Below are positions 52,495 through 61,134 of a stretch of 64,000 bases of DNA, one piece after another. The position numbers and the translations under genes were made by a program. Each line of letters starts with the position of its first letter. The first letter of the stretch is position 1. The notes beneath the pieces were generated by a model. It was not told the origin of the DNA and did not search any database. It saw only the letters and a program-made list of their open reading frames with translations. The stretch comes from Paludibacteraceae bacterium (GTDB taxonomy: Bacteria > Bacteroidota > Bacteroidia > Bacteroidales > Paludibacteraceae), in NCBI GenBank assembly GCA_024399495.1, contig JAKSNY010000002.1, forward strand, positions 173,539-237,538, in the 5' to 3' direction.

Positions 52495-53715
52495 TTACAG
52501 AACTTCCGCTACTACAAAGTTTGAACCGCCAACATAGATTAGGTCTGATGTGTCAGAGTCAGATTTGGCTGATGCAAACGCCTCTTTTACAGTAGGGTAG
52601 CAGTTTCCTTTTAATCCGTACCCCGATGCCATATTCTGCAACTCTTTGGCAGGCAGGGAACGCTGAGTGGCTGCATTGCAGAAATAATAGACGGCATCTT
52701 TAGGCAGTAGGGCAAGTACGGCAGATATATCCTTGTCCTTAACCATGCCAAACACAATCCTCAGTTTTGTGAATTTAGGAGCCTCAGACTTCATCATTTT
52801 CTGCAGATGCTCTGCAATGTAGCGTATGCCGCCCTCATTGTGTGCCGTATCGGCAATTATAAGAGGCTCAGTACCAATGGTTTGCCATCGTCCCATCAGC
52901 CCTGTGTTTTTAACCACATTTGCAAGTCCTTTTGCAATGGCATCATCAGTAATGTTAAGGTCAAGTTTAAGCACCTCAAGTGCGGCAAGAATGGTTTTAA
53001 GATTCTTCTCCTGACACAGACCTTTCAGTTCAAACTCCACATCGGGGAACTCCATATCTTCAGCCCAAACAATAGGGGAGCCTTTGCTCTCATAAATAGG
53101 TCTGAGATTAGCAGAAGCCTCACCAATGACAGCAGGAACGTTAGGCTTTATAATACCTGCCTTTTCACCTGCAATAGCCTCAAGCGTGTTTCCCAACTGC
53201 TTTATGTGGTCAAAACTTACGTTGGTTATTATGCTCACAAGCGGAGTTATAATGTTAGTGCTGTCAAGCCGCCCGCCAAGCCCTGTCTCAATTACCGCCA
53301 CATCAACCCCCATATCCTTGAAATATTTGAACGCCATAATGGTTGTAATCTCAAAGAACGACGGTTTCAACGACTCAATCAGCTCTTTTGACCCCTCTAC
53401 AAAATCCACTACATATTTTTGTTCTATCGGCTTACCGTTCACCCGTATTCTCTCTGAAAAATCCTTTAAGTGCGGCGATGTGTATAACCCTGTCTTATAT
53501 CCCGATTCCTGTAAAACAGACGCAATGCTGTGAGTTGTGGAACCCTTGCCGTTAGTGCCTGCTACGTGGATTGTTTTATATGCTTTAAATGGCTCTTCGT
53601 ATGCCTTTGCCAGAGCAATAGTAGTATCCAACCCCTCCTTGTACGCCGCTGCTCCCACCTGTGAGAACATCGGGGTCTTTATAAACAGGTAGTCTAGTGT
53701 TTCTTGATAATTCAT
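52495..53715 (-). CDS. folC: Bifunctional folylpolyglutamate / dihydrofolate synthase
   Basis: 406 residues. P-loop HVAGTNGKGSTTHSIASVLQ, then GLYTSPHLKDFSERIRVNG, VAVIETGLGGRLDSTNII, VSFDHIKQLGNTLEAIAGEKAGI motifs and the C-terminal ADTAHNEGG. Adds glutamates to folates; it supplies cofactor to GcvT among others. The spacer upstream of its start is CTTTCAAC repeat followed by a large structured repeat. Confidence 0.96.
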   Translation of the reverse strand: MNYQETLDYLFIKTPMFSQVGAAAYKEGLDTTIALAKAYEEPFKAYKTIHVAGTNGKGSTTHSIASVLQESGYKTGLYTSPHLKDFSERIRVNGKPIEQKYVVDFVEGSKELIESLKPSFFEITTIMAFKYFKDMGVDVAVIETGLGGRLDSTNIITPLVSIITNVSFDHIKQLGNTLEAIAGEKAGIIKPNVPAVIGEASANLRPIYESKGSPIVWAEDMEFPDVEFELKGLCQEKNLKTILAALEVLKLDLNITDDAIAKGLANVVKNTGLMGRWQTIGTEPLIIADTAHNEGGIRYIAEHLQKMMKSEAPKFTKLRIVFGMVKDKDISAVLALLPKDAVYYFCNAATQRSLPAKELQNMASGYGLKGNCYPTVKEAFASAKSDSDTSDLIYVGGSNFVVAEVL

Positions 53716-53748
53716 AGTTGAAAGTTGAAAGTTAAAAGTTGAAAGTTA
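53716..53748 (-). repeat. CTTTCAACTTT-type simple repeat before folC
   Basis: The coding (minus) strand reads CTTTCAACTTTTAACTTTCA and CTTTCAAC up to the folC ATG, matching the spacers before gcvT and the rnf genes. Confidence 0.75.
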
Positions 53749-53913
53749 TTGATTTATACTCTTAAGGCACCATCAGGGCTCCCGCACAAAACGCTTCCAC
53801 TTGGAGGAGCACAGCATTGTTTGAGCACGTAGTGCGAGTTTGCGAGCACCGGAACAAGTTTGGCGTTTTGAAGGGAAATAAGCCCGTTCTAGGTGCGTAA
53901 GAGTATAAATCAA
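53749..53913 (+). repeat. Structured intergenic repeat, family 2 copy D
   Basis: A perfect 16-bp outer stem (TTGATTTATACTCTTA at 53749-53764 with 53898-53913), then nested stems GCACC/GGTGC and GGGCT/AGCCC. The core 53787-53877 (CAAAACGCTTCCACTTGG to TTTTGAAGGGAA) matches 13245-13336 on the other strand; CAAAACGC pairs with GCGTTTTG inside it, and GCAC-GTA-GTGC forms the tip. It lies between folC and the FtsX-type permease. Confidence 0.85.
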
Positions 53914-53918
53914 GTAAT

Positions 53919-55157
53919 TTACTCGAATTTTATCGCCTTTGCCGGTGCAATGTGTGATATTACGATGCTTGGAACAAGCAGCATCAGCATTGCTGTTACG
54001 GCAGAGAGAATATTTAAAAGCACAACGTCACGTACATTAAGGATAATGGGAACATAATCCACAAAATAAACAGTGGGGTCTAATGGAATTATATGGAACC
54101 AAATTTGAATCATGCATAGCCCTATGCCCACCAAATTGCCCCAAAATAGTCCCTTTAAGATAAGGAATGAACTTTGGATAAGAAATACCTTACGTATGTT
54201 CCAATTCCTTGCCCCTATAGCCTTTAGAATGCCTATAAAGTTGGTCTTGTCCAAAATTAAAATCAGTAACCCCGATATCATATTGAACCCCGATACAAGT
54301 AACATCAGCACAAGTATGACCACTACGTTCATATCAAGCAGTTCAAGCCAATTGAAAATCTGCGGATAGACCTCATTTATACCCCTTACATAATATAGTG
54401 AGCCGTGAGGGTCAAATTTTCCGCTTGTAACCAAGAACACATCGTAGGTTATATCTTCTAATTTGTTATAGTCATCTACAAGAATCTCCAAGCCACAGTA
54501 TTCATTCTCATTCCAATTATTAAGTGCCTGAGTATGACGTATATCCCCAATGATAAACAGTTTATCAAATTCCTCCAGTCCAGTTCTGTAGATACCCGAT
54601 ACCGTAAACTTTCTAACCCTTATTTTTTCCTCTATGAAATATGCAGGAATAGAGGAGCCAACCTCCAGCCTAAGTTTGCGGGCGGTAGCCTCAGAAACCA
54701 GGATGTCATTAGATGGAATGGTATCGGTGAAATCGGGGAAAACTCCCTCTATAATGTTTTGCTTAAAGAAATCAAGATTGGCATTTGCGTCCCAACCTTT
54801 AAGCACAACCCCCTCAAAATTATCGGCAGTCTTCAGAATTGCAGGCTTGGTGCAGAAAAGTTGTGTATGCCTTACACCATTTACATTGTTTATAGAGTCT
54901 AACAGAGTGGGAGAGAACGATATAGGCTCCATCTGATAGGTGTTGTTGTTCTCAAACGATGTTATTTGAATATGGCTTCCAAACCCTATGACCTTGCTTC
55001 TTACCTCATGTTTAAACCCGATGACAACCCCAACAGCCATAATCATGACAGCCAATCCAAGTGCTATTCCTATTATGGCAATAACAACAGCAGGCTTCTC
55101 CCGAAGCCCGTTGCTATCTTTGAAATGGATTCTATGTGCTATCTTATATTCCCACAT
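53919..55157 (-). CDS. FtsX-like / LolC-LolE-type ABC permease
   Basis: 412 residues from ATG 55157; the frame is open upstream through repeat DNA, but MWEYKIAHRIHF is the family start. One N-terminal membrane helix (VVIAIIGIALGLAVMIMAVG), a large periplasmic domain (about 45-290), and three C-terminal helices with IGILKAIGARNWNIRKVFLI. Members extract lipoproteins from the inner membrane or work as mechanotransmitters. No partner ATPase gene lies next to it. Confidence 0.9.
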   Translation of the reverse strand: MWEYKIAHRIHFKDSNGLREKPAVVIAIIGIALGLAVMIMAVGVVIGFKHEVRSKVIGFGSHIQITSFENNNTYQMEPISFSPTLLDSINNVNGVRHTQLFCTKPAILKTADNFEGVVLKGWDANANLDFFKQNIIEGVFPDFTDTIPSNDILVSEATARKLRLEVGSSIPAYFIEEKIRVRKFTVSGIYRTGLEEFDKLFIIGDIRHTQALNNWNENEYCGLEILVDDYNKLEDITYDVFLVTSGKFDPHGSLYYVRGINEVYPQIFNWLELLDMNVVVILVLMLLVSGFNMISGLLILILDKTNFIGILKAIGARNWNIRKVFLIQSSFLILKGLFWGNLVGIGLCMIQIWFHIIPLDPTVYFVDYVPIILNVRDVVLLNILSAVTAMLMLLVPSIVISHIAPAKAIKFE

Positions 55158-55269
55158 AATTAATTGAAAGTGGAAAGTTGACTGCGTTAGCTGACTGAAA
55201 GTAAAGTTGAAAGTTATCTGTCTCTCCCCTTGGGGGAGGTTAGGAGGGGGCACTTTCAATTTTCAATTT
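55158..55269 (-). repeat. Repeat-filled gap between the aminotransferase and the FtsX-type permease
   Basis: On the minus strand: GAATTGAAAATTGAAAATTG units, then a GCCCCCTCCTAACCTCCCCC hairpin-like piece (CTCCCCTTGGGGGAG on the other strand), then CTTTCAAC units with the unique piece CAGTCAGCTAACGCAGTC also seen at 6155-6172. Confidence 0.75.
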
Positions 55270-56472
55270 TCAATTCTTAATTCTTCCGGGGTATGCTTCC
55301 AGTGCCTTTTCAAGTACAGTAAGTGCCTTCTTTAGCTCATCTTTCTCAAGTACGTATGCCACACGAACCTCATTTCTGCCAACGTTGTTCATTGTGTAGA
55401 AACCACTTGCAGGGGCAAGCATAACAGTCTGACCCTCATACTCAAACTCATCAAGCAGCCATGCACAGAACTTGTCACTGTCATCTATAGGGAGTTTGGC
55501 AACCGTGTAGAACGCCCCCATCGGGACGGGAGAATATACTCCGGGAATACGGTTAAGACCGTCAATCAAGCATTTACGACGCTCCACATACTCATTGTAC
55601 ATTTCAAGCATATAGTCAGCAGGAGTATCTACAGAAGCCTCTGCTGCAATCTGACCTATAAGCGGTGGGCTGAGACGAGCCTGACAGAATTTCATAACGC
55701 TCTCTTTTACAGCCTTATTTTTGGTGACAAGAGCACCCACACGTATTCCGCACTCGCTATAACGCTTGGATACGGAGTCAAACAGCACCACATTATCCTC
55801 AATTCCGTTAAGATGGAAAGCGGAGATATATGGGGCACCTGTGTAGCAAAACTCACGATATACCTCATCAGAGAAAAGATAAAGGTCATATTTCTTAACC
55901 AAATCCCTAATCATATTCATCTCCTTACGTGTGTAGAGATAACCGGTAGGGTTGTTAGGGTTGCAAATAAGAATACCCTTGGTACGCTGAGTAATCTGCT
56001 CCTCAAATTTCTCAACCTTAGGCAGAGAGAAGCCCTCTTCAATGGTTGAAACTACAGGACGTATAACGGCACCTGCACTAATTGCAAAGGCGGTATAGTT
56101 AGCGTAAGCAGGCTCCGGAACTATAATCTCATCACCTGGGTCCAAACAAGACATAAACGCAAAGTTCACAGCCTCACTACCGCCACTTGTAACTATAATA
56201 TCCTGCGGTGTAACGTCTATTTTAAAACGTTTATAGTACTCCGCCAGTTTTACCCTGAGAGACTTGATACCGTCAGACGGACTGTATTCCAATATCTTAC
56301 GGTCTATATTGTGAATTGCGTCAAGTGCAACTTTAGGGGTAAGCAAATCAGGCTGACCAATGTTCAGATGATAGACCTTAACGCCTCTCTCCTTGGCTTT
56401 ATCAGCTAGTGGCACTAACTTACGTATTGGTGATTGCGGCATAAGTTTGCCACGTTCCGATGTTGTAGGCAT
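55270..56472 (-). CDS. PLP-dependent aminotransferase class I/II (aspartate aminotransferase-like)
   Basis: 400 residues from ATG 56472. PLP Lys236 in DSVSKRYSECGIRVG, with IGQPDLLTP, VTSGGSEAVNFAF, CNPNNPTGYLYTR and SDEVYREF. The SKRYSxCGxRxG variant belongs to a Bacteroidetes subgroup usually annotated as aspartate or aromatic aminotransferase; specificity is not certain. It is followed in the same direction by repeat DNA and the permease gene. Confidence 0.9.
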   Translation of the reverse strand: MPTTSERGKLMPQSPIRKLVPLADKAKERGVKVYHLNIGQPDLLTPKVALDAIHNIDRKILEYSPSDGIKSLRVKLAEYYKRFKIDVTPQDIIVTSGGSEAVNFAFMSCLDPGDEIIVPEPAYANYTAFAISAGAVIRPVVSTIEEGFSLPKVEKFEEQITQRTKGILICNPNNPTGYLYTRKEMNMIRDLVKKYDLYLFSDEVYREFCYTGAPYISAFHLNGIEDNVVLFDSVSKRYSECGIRVGALVTKNKAVKESVMKFCQARLSPPLIGQIAAEASVDTPADYMLEMYNEYVERRKCLIDGLNRIPGVYSPVPMGAFYTVAKLPIDDSDKFCAWLLDEFEYEGQTVMLAPASGFYTMNNVGRNEVRVAYVLEKDELKKALTVLEKALEAYPGRIKN

Positions 56473-56576
56473 AACAAAAAAAATTTTTGCAAATTTACTA
56501 CAAAAACACCACAAAATCAATTCTATTGCAAAAATATTACAACATTTTTCAAAAAATTAAAATAAGGGTGCAAATG

Positions 56577-56608
56577 TTTGCATTTGTCTAAAATATTTGT
56601 TAATTTTG
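56577..56608 (+). promoter_or_regulatory. Bacteroidetes-type promoter for the DUF4301 gene
   Basis: TTTG (56577-56580), 20 nt, TAATTTTG (56601-56608), then 27 nt to the ATG at 56636. Full consensus match. Confidence 0.85.
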
Positions 56609-56635
56609 TTCACTTGATAAAATATGTAGCCTGTT

Positions 56636-58234
56636 ATGGAAGGTGATTTTACAAAAGATGATTACGTATTCCTTAGAAGTAAAGGGATAGATAGAGAGTC
56701 TGCAAATGAGCAGTTGGAAGTGTTGAGAGCTGATAAATCATATCCCGATATGGTTCGTACAGCCACCCTTGGCGATGGTATAAAACTCTATAGTAAAGTA
56801 GAGGAGGAGGAGTACGTTGACATTTGGAAATCCTTTTTGGAGAAAGATAAACAGATATACCACTTTATTCCGTCATCGGGTTGTGCCGGCAGATTCTTCA
56901 GAGAACTTTATTCGTTTATGAAGGCTCCATACGTAACCCCGCAAACCAGTTTTGAAAAGAATTTCTTTAAACATCTTCAGAGTTTTGCTTTTTACAATGA
57001 ACTGAATAAGGTTTGTATTAACAAGGAGGATAAAGGGCTTTCAGAACTTATGGAGTTAGGTAAATTCAAACTTATTCTGGATTATCTGCTTACAGATAAA
57101 GGTTTGAGTTACGGAAAAATTCCACATGCACTTTTTAAGTTCCATACAGATAAGTCCAAGACATTCACCGCCATAGCCAAATATTTGCCTAAAAGCATTG
57201 TAAAGTATTCATCATCGTGGGAGGACACCCGTACCCCTATTCAAGAGAGCCTTTTAGAGTGTGCTATGGTAAGTGGAGTAAGAGGCGGTAATATAAATGT
57301 ATGCTATTCAGTAAAGCGTGAGGAACGTGACATAATTCAAGATTTTGTACGGGAATTCAAACTTCCTGTAGAGAAAAAGTTCGGGCTTCAGTGTCATGTA
57401 ACTCTCCCTATACAAGAAAAATCAACTGATACAATTTCTGTTGATTCCCATGGCAATGTTATACGTGATGAGAATGGTAAAATTGTTCTAAAACCATCGG
57501 GTCATGGTGCTTTGTTTTCTAATGTATGTGACCTTCAGGCAGACATCGTGTTCTTTAAAAATATAGATAATGAGTCATCAGATACGCTCAAGAAACTTAC
57601 ATCACACTACAAGAAGGTGCTTGCGGGAGTTCTTGTTAAGAATTGCAAGAAAATAAAGCGTTACATGCGTCTGCTTGATAAAGATGACGTTGACGATGAC
57701 CAGCTGATTGAGATTATAAATTTTGTTGAGAACATACTTAATGTAAAGCGTCCTCAGATACTTAGACTATCAAGAGAGGAACAGATATCGTATCTTAGAA
57801 GCAAACTTAACCGTCCGCTAAGGGTTTGTGGTATGGTTAAGAATGAAGATGAGCATGGTGGTATGCCTTGTTGGGTTAAAAACCCCGATGGGACACTGTC
57901 GCTCCATATTGTAGAGTACTACCAAGTGTGTGATAACCCGGAACTTATGAAAATATTTAATTCCAGTACGCACTTTAATCCTGTGGATATAGTATGCTCT
58001 CTCTCAGATTACAAAGGGAAACGGTTTGACCTTTCCAAATTTGCAGATTTGAGTGCATGGATACCTTACAATAAAAACCTTGAAAACGGTGAGACTGTTC
58101 GCCGTCTGGACCGTCCCGGACTATGGAACGGCTGTATGGCAGACTGGAACACCATATTTGTAGAGGTGCCTATCAAGACATTCAATCCTGTTAAGACAAT
58201 TAACGATTTATTACGTCAAGAACATCAAAATTAA
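56636..58234 (+). CDS. DUF4301 family protein
   Basis: 532 residues with no signal peptide or membrane span. Opening MEGDFTKDDYVFLRSKGIDR and blocks HFIPSSGCAGRFFRELYSF, KIPHALFKFHTDKSKTFTAI, TDTISVDSHGNVIRDENGKI and LKPSGHGALFSNVCDLQADI are those of DUF4301, found almost only in Bacteroidetes. SSGCAGRF near residue 82 and KPSGHGAL look like nucleotide- or sugar-phosphate-binding loops, as in nucleotidyltransferase-like folds; function is unknown. The next gene is glgB, 83 nt on. Confidence 0.85.
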   Translation: MEGDFTKDDYVFLRSKGIDRESANEQLEVLRADKSYPDMVRTATLGDGIKLYSKVEEEEYVDIWKSFLEKDKQIYHFIPSSGCAGRFFRELYSFMKAPYVTPQTSFEKNFFKHLQSFAFYNELNKVCINKEDKGLSELMELGKFKLILDYLLTDKGLSYGKIPHALFKFHTDKSKTFTAIAKYLPKSIVKYSSSWEDTRTPIQESLLECAMVSGVRGGNINVCYSVKREERDIIQDFVREFKLPVEKKFGLQCHVTLPIQEKSTDTISVDSHGNVIRDENGKIVLKPSGHGALFSNVCDLQADIVFFKNIDNESSDTLKKLTSHYKKVLAGVLVKNCKKIKRYMRLLDKDDVDDDQLIEIINFVENILNVKRPQILRLSREEQISYLRSKLNRPLRVCGMVKNEDEHGGMPCWVKNPDGTLSLHIVEYYQVCDNPELMKIFNSSTHFNPVDIVCSLSDYKGKRFDLSKFADLSAWIPYNKNLENGETVRRLDRPGLWNGCMADWNTIFVEVPIKTFNPVKTINDLLRQEHQN

Positions 58235-58236
58235 TA

Positions 58237-58275
58237 GTTAAGGAGTTAAGGAGTATAGGAGTATAGGAGTTAAAA
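58237..58275 (+). repeat. GGAGTTAA/GGAGTATA simple repeat before glgB
   Basis: Units GTTAAGGAGTTAAGGAGTAT then AGGAGTATAGGAGTTAA fill half of the 83-nt gap. Each unit contains AGGAG, but the last one is over 40 nt from the glgB ATG. Confidence 0.7.
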
Positions 58276-58317
58276 GTACTTGTTTCTTATCCAATAATCC
58301 TCAAAAAAAATAACATT

Positions 58318-60321
58318 ATGAAACCGCTGAAAATCATTAAAAACGATCCTTGGTTGGAGCCTTACACACAAGCCATTGAAGGTCGCTATGATTATGCCTT
58401 ACTTAAAGAGGCAGAGTTAACTAACAACGGAAAAAACACCCTGAGTGATTTTGCATCGGGTTATTTGTATTTTGGTATGCATAAATTGTCCGATTCATGG
58501 GTAGTTAGAGAGTGGGCTCCAAATGCCACTGAAATTTTCATAAAAGGAGATTTCAATGATTGGCAAATCAGTGATGATTATAAACTGAAACGTCTTGAAA
58601 ACGGTGTTTTTGAAGGTAAATTCCCTGCCAAGGCATTTCAGCACGGACAACTTTACAAGTTTGTAGTCCGTTGGCAAGGAGGTGAAGGGGAGCGTATTCC
58701 TGCGTGGTGTCGTAGAGTAGTGCAAGATGACAATACAAAGATATTCTCTGCTCAGGTTTGGGCACCTGAAAAGTCTTATACATTTAAGACCAAGAACTTT
58801 AAGCCTAATACAGACCCTCTGATGATTTATGAGTGCCATATAGGTATGGGTACGGCAGAGGAGAAAGTGGGTTCCTATACAGAATTTAAGGATAACGTGC
58901 TTCCGCGTGTTAAGGCTGACGGTTATAACTGCATACAGATAATGGCTATTCAGGAGCACCCGTATTACGGCTCATTCGGTTACCATGTATCCAGTTTCTT
59001 TGCCGCATCGTCACGTTACGGGACACCGGAGGAACTCAAAGAGTTGATAGATACTGCACATTCAATGGGTATTGCGGTGATTATGGATATAGTTCATTCT
59101 CACGCCGTTAAGAATGAGGTTGAGGGTCTTGGTCGCTTTGATGGCACCCCATATCAATATTTCCACGATGGTGGCAGACGTGAGCATCCTGCTTGGGATT
59201 CACTCTGCTTTAACTATGGCAAGAATGAGGTGCTCCACTTCCTGCTTTCCAACTGCAAGTTCTGGCTTGATGAGTATCAGTTTGACGGATTCCGTTTTGA
59301 TGGCGTAACATCAATGCTTTATCTGAGCCATGGTCTTGGAGAGGCATTCAGCGGTTATGCAGATTACTATAATATAAATCAAGACGGCGATGCCATCTGC
59401 TATCTCACCCTTGCAAACAAGCTTATCCATCAGGTTAAGCCTAATGCCATTACCATTGCAGAAGAGATGAGCGGTATGCCGGGTCTTGCATCTAAGTTTG
59501 AAGATGGTGGTATCGGGTTTGATTATCGTTTGGCAATGGGTATTCCTGATTTATGGATTAAATATATTAAGGAATACACAGATGAGAATTGGAAACCAGG
59601 TCATTTGTTCTGGGAACTTACCAATCGCCGCTACGATGAAAAGACCATCAGCTACGCAGAATCTCATGACCAAGCACTTGTAGGCGATAAGACAATCATA
59701 TTCCGTCTTGTTGATGCCGATATGTATTGGCACTTTGAAAAAGGACACACTACGTACCTTGTAGATAGAGGTATTGCACTTCATAAGATGATTCGTCTGC
59801 TCACCGCTTCAACAATCAATGGCGGTTACCTTAACTTTATGGGTAATGAGTTCGGTCATCCGGAGTGGATTGATTTTCCACGTGAGGGTAACGGTTGGTC
59901 ATACAAGTATGCACGCCGTCAATGGGACCTTGTAGATAATCCTAACTACATGTATAAGCCACTTGGAGAGTTTGATAAGGCTATGCTTCAGCTGATAACA
60001 TCCGTTCCTAAATATCAGGAGACACCTCTTTATAAATACTGGGATAACAGCGGAGACCAAGTTATCTGCTACGGGCGTAATGACATTCTCTTTATATTCA
60101 ATTTCCACCCTTACAATTCATACACAGATTACGGTATGCTTGTAAATCCTGGAGAATATGAGATGATTCTTGATACAGATGACCCTAAATTTGGTGGTTT
60201 TGGTCTTAATGATAGCAAGGTACATCACTTTACCTTACCTGCAGAGGGCTATACAGACCGTGGTTGGATAAAACTTTACATTCCATCACGTTCTGCGTTT
60301 GTACTCAGAAAGGTCAAATAA
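58318..60321 (+). CDS. glgB: 1,4-alpha-glucan branching enzyme
   Basis: 667 residues. N-terminal CBM48 (VREWAPNATEIFIKGDFNDW), then a GH13 barrel: DIVHSHAVKNEVEG, GFRFDGVTSMLYLSHG with the nucleophile Asp, ITIAEEMSGMPG with the acid Glu, YAESHDQALVGDKT, and a C-terminal beta domain. The sequence is of the eukaryote-like branch common in Bacteroidetes. It introduces alpha-1,6 branches into glycogen. The next gene starts on its stop codon. Confidence 0.96.
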   Translation: MKPLKIIKNDPWLEPYTQAIEGRYDYALLKEAELTNNGKNTLSDFASGYLYFGMHKLSDSWVVREWAPNATEIFIKGDFNDWQISDDYKLKRLENGVFEGKFPAKAFQHGQLYKFVVRWQGGEGERIPAWCRRVVQDDNTKIFSAQVWAPEKSYTFKTKNFKPNTDPLMIYECHIGMGTAEEKVGSYTEFKDNVLPRVKADGYNCIQIMAIQEHPYYGSFGYHVSSFFAASSRYGTPEELKELIDTAHSMGIAVIMDIVHSHAVKNEVEGLGRFDGTPYQYFHDGGRREHPAWDSLCFNYGKNEVLHFLLSNCKFWLDEYQFDGFRFDGVTSMLYLSHGLGEAFSGYADYYNINQDGDAICYLTLANKLIHQVKPNAITIAEEMSGMPGLASKFEDGGIGFDYRLAMGIPDLWIKYIKEYTDENWKPGHLFWELTNRRYDEKTISYAESHDQALVGDKTIIFRLVDADMYWHFEKGHTTYLVDRGIALHKMIRLLTASTINGGYLNFMGNEFGHPEWIDFPREGNGWSYKYARRQWDLVDNPNYMYKPLGEFDKAMLQLITSVPKYQETPLYKYWDNSGDQVICYGRNDILFIFNFHPYNSYTDYGMLVNPGEYEMILDTDDPKFGGFGLNDSKVHHFTLPAEGYTDRGWIKLYIPSRSAFVLRKVK

Positions 60322-60995
60322 TGCAAAAACAATTAGCGATATTAATTGATCCGGAGAAGGTTAGTTTAAAGACTAACCTTCTTGTTAATTATATGTCTGA
60401 GACCCCTCCAGACTATGTTCTTGTAGGTGGAAGCACCGGCTCTGTTATGGAACCGCTAATCAAGACCTTAAAAGCCAAGGTCAATGCCCCTGTAGTAATA
60501 TTCCCTGGCAATGTTTCTCAAATCTCCACATCGGCAGATGCGTTAATGTTTCTGTCTCTTCTATCGGGTCGCAATCCTGAATATCTTATAGGTTCTCATG
60601 TAAAAGCCGCCACGATGTTGCGTTCAGCATCTATAAAGGTGGTTCCTGTGGGCTATATTCTAATAGATGGAGGAAAACATAGTGCAGTGGAGCGTGTCAG
60701 TGGCACAGAACCCATAAAATCCACCGATATTGAACATGCAGTCAATACTGCATACGCAGGTCAGTTACTTGGTATGCAGTATATCTATTTAGAGGCGGGT
60801 AGTGGTGCCACAAATCCAGTTCCGCTTCAAATGATTTCCGCAGTAAAATCAGCACTCAGCATACCCCTTATAGTAGGTGGTGGAATCCGTACCCCAGAAG
60901 CCCTGCAGTCCGCCTACACAGCCGGGGCAGACATCGTGGTAATAGGGAACGCCCTCGAATCCAATCCTGAGCTGTATCAACAGTTTAAAAAATAG
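60321..60995 (+). CDS. Geranylgeranylglyceryl/heptaprenylglyceryl phosphate synthase (PcrB-like)
   Basis: 224 residues from ATG 60321, which overlaps the glgB stop (TAATG). TIM-barrel prenyltransferase: LAILIDPEKV, VGGSTGSVM, VIFPGNVSQIS, YIYLEAGSGAT, IVGGGIRTPEAL and GADIVVIGNALE. The family joins a polyprenyl diphosphate to glycerol-1-phosphate (archaeal-type ether linkage); Bacteroidetes carry a conserved member of uncertain role. Confidence 0.93.
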   Translation: MQKQLAILIDPEKVSLKTNLLVNYMSETPPDYVLVGGSTGSVMEPLIKTLKAKVNAPVVIFPGNVSQISTSADALMFLSLLSGRNPEYLIGSHVKAATMLRSASIKVVPVGYILIDGGKHSAVERVSGTEPIKSTDIEHAVNTAYAGQLLGMQYIYLEAGSGATNPVPLQMISAVKSALSIPLIVGGGIRTPEALQSAYTAGADIVVIGNALESNPELYQQFKK

Positions 60996-61056
60996 TATAA
61001 AATATTTCCAGAATCCTAATTTTGTCCACTAAAATTTGTATAATGGACAAAAAAAG

Positions 61057-61099
61057 AAAATTCTACCTAATTTAGGTAACCTAAAATAGGTAGAATTTT
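61057..61099. terminator. Bidirectional terminator between the GGGP synthase gene and purB
   Basis: AAAATTCTACCTA (61057-61069) pairs with TAGGTAGAATTTT (61087-61099), with a second palindrome TTTAGGTAACCTAAA in the loop. A and T runs flank both sides, so it can serve both convergent genes. The repeated TTTTTACACCGCCA lies just to its right. Confidence 0.9.
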
Positions 61100-61134
61100 T
61101 TACACCGCCATTTCTATTTTTACACCGCCAAATA

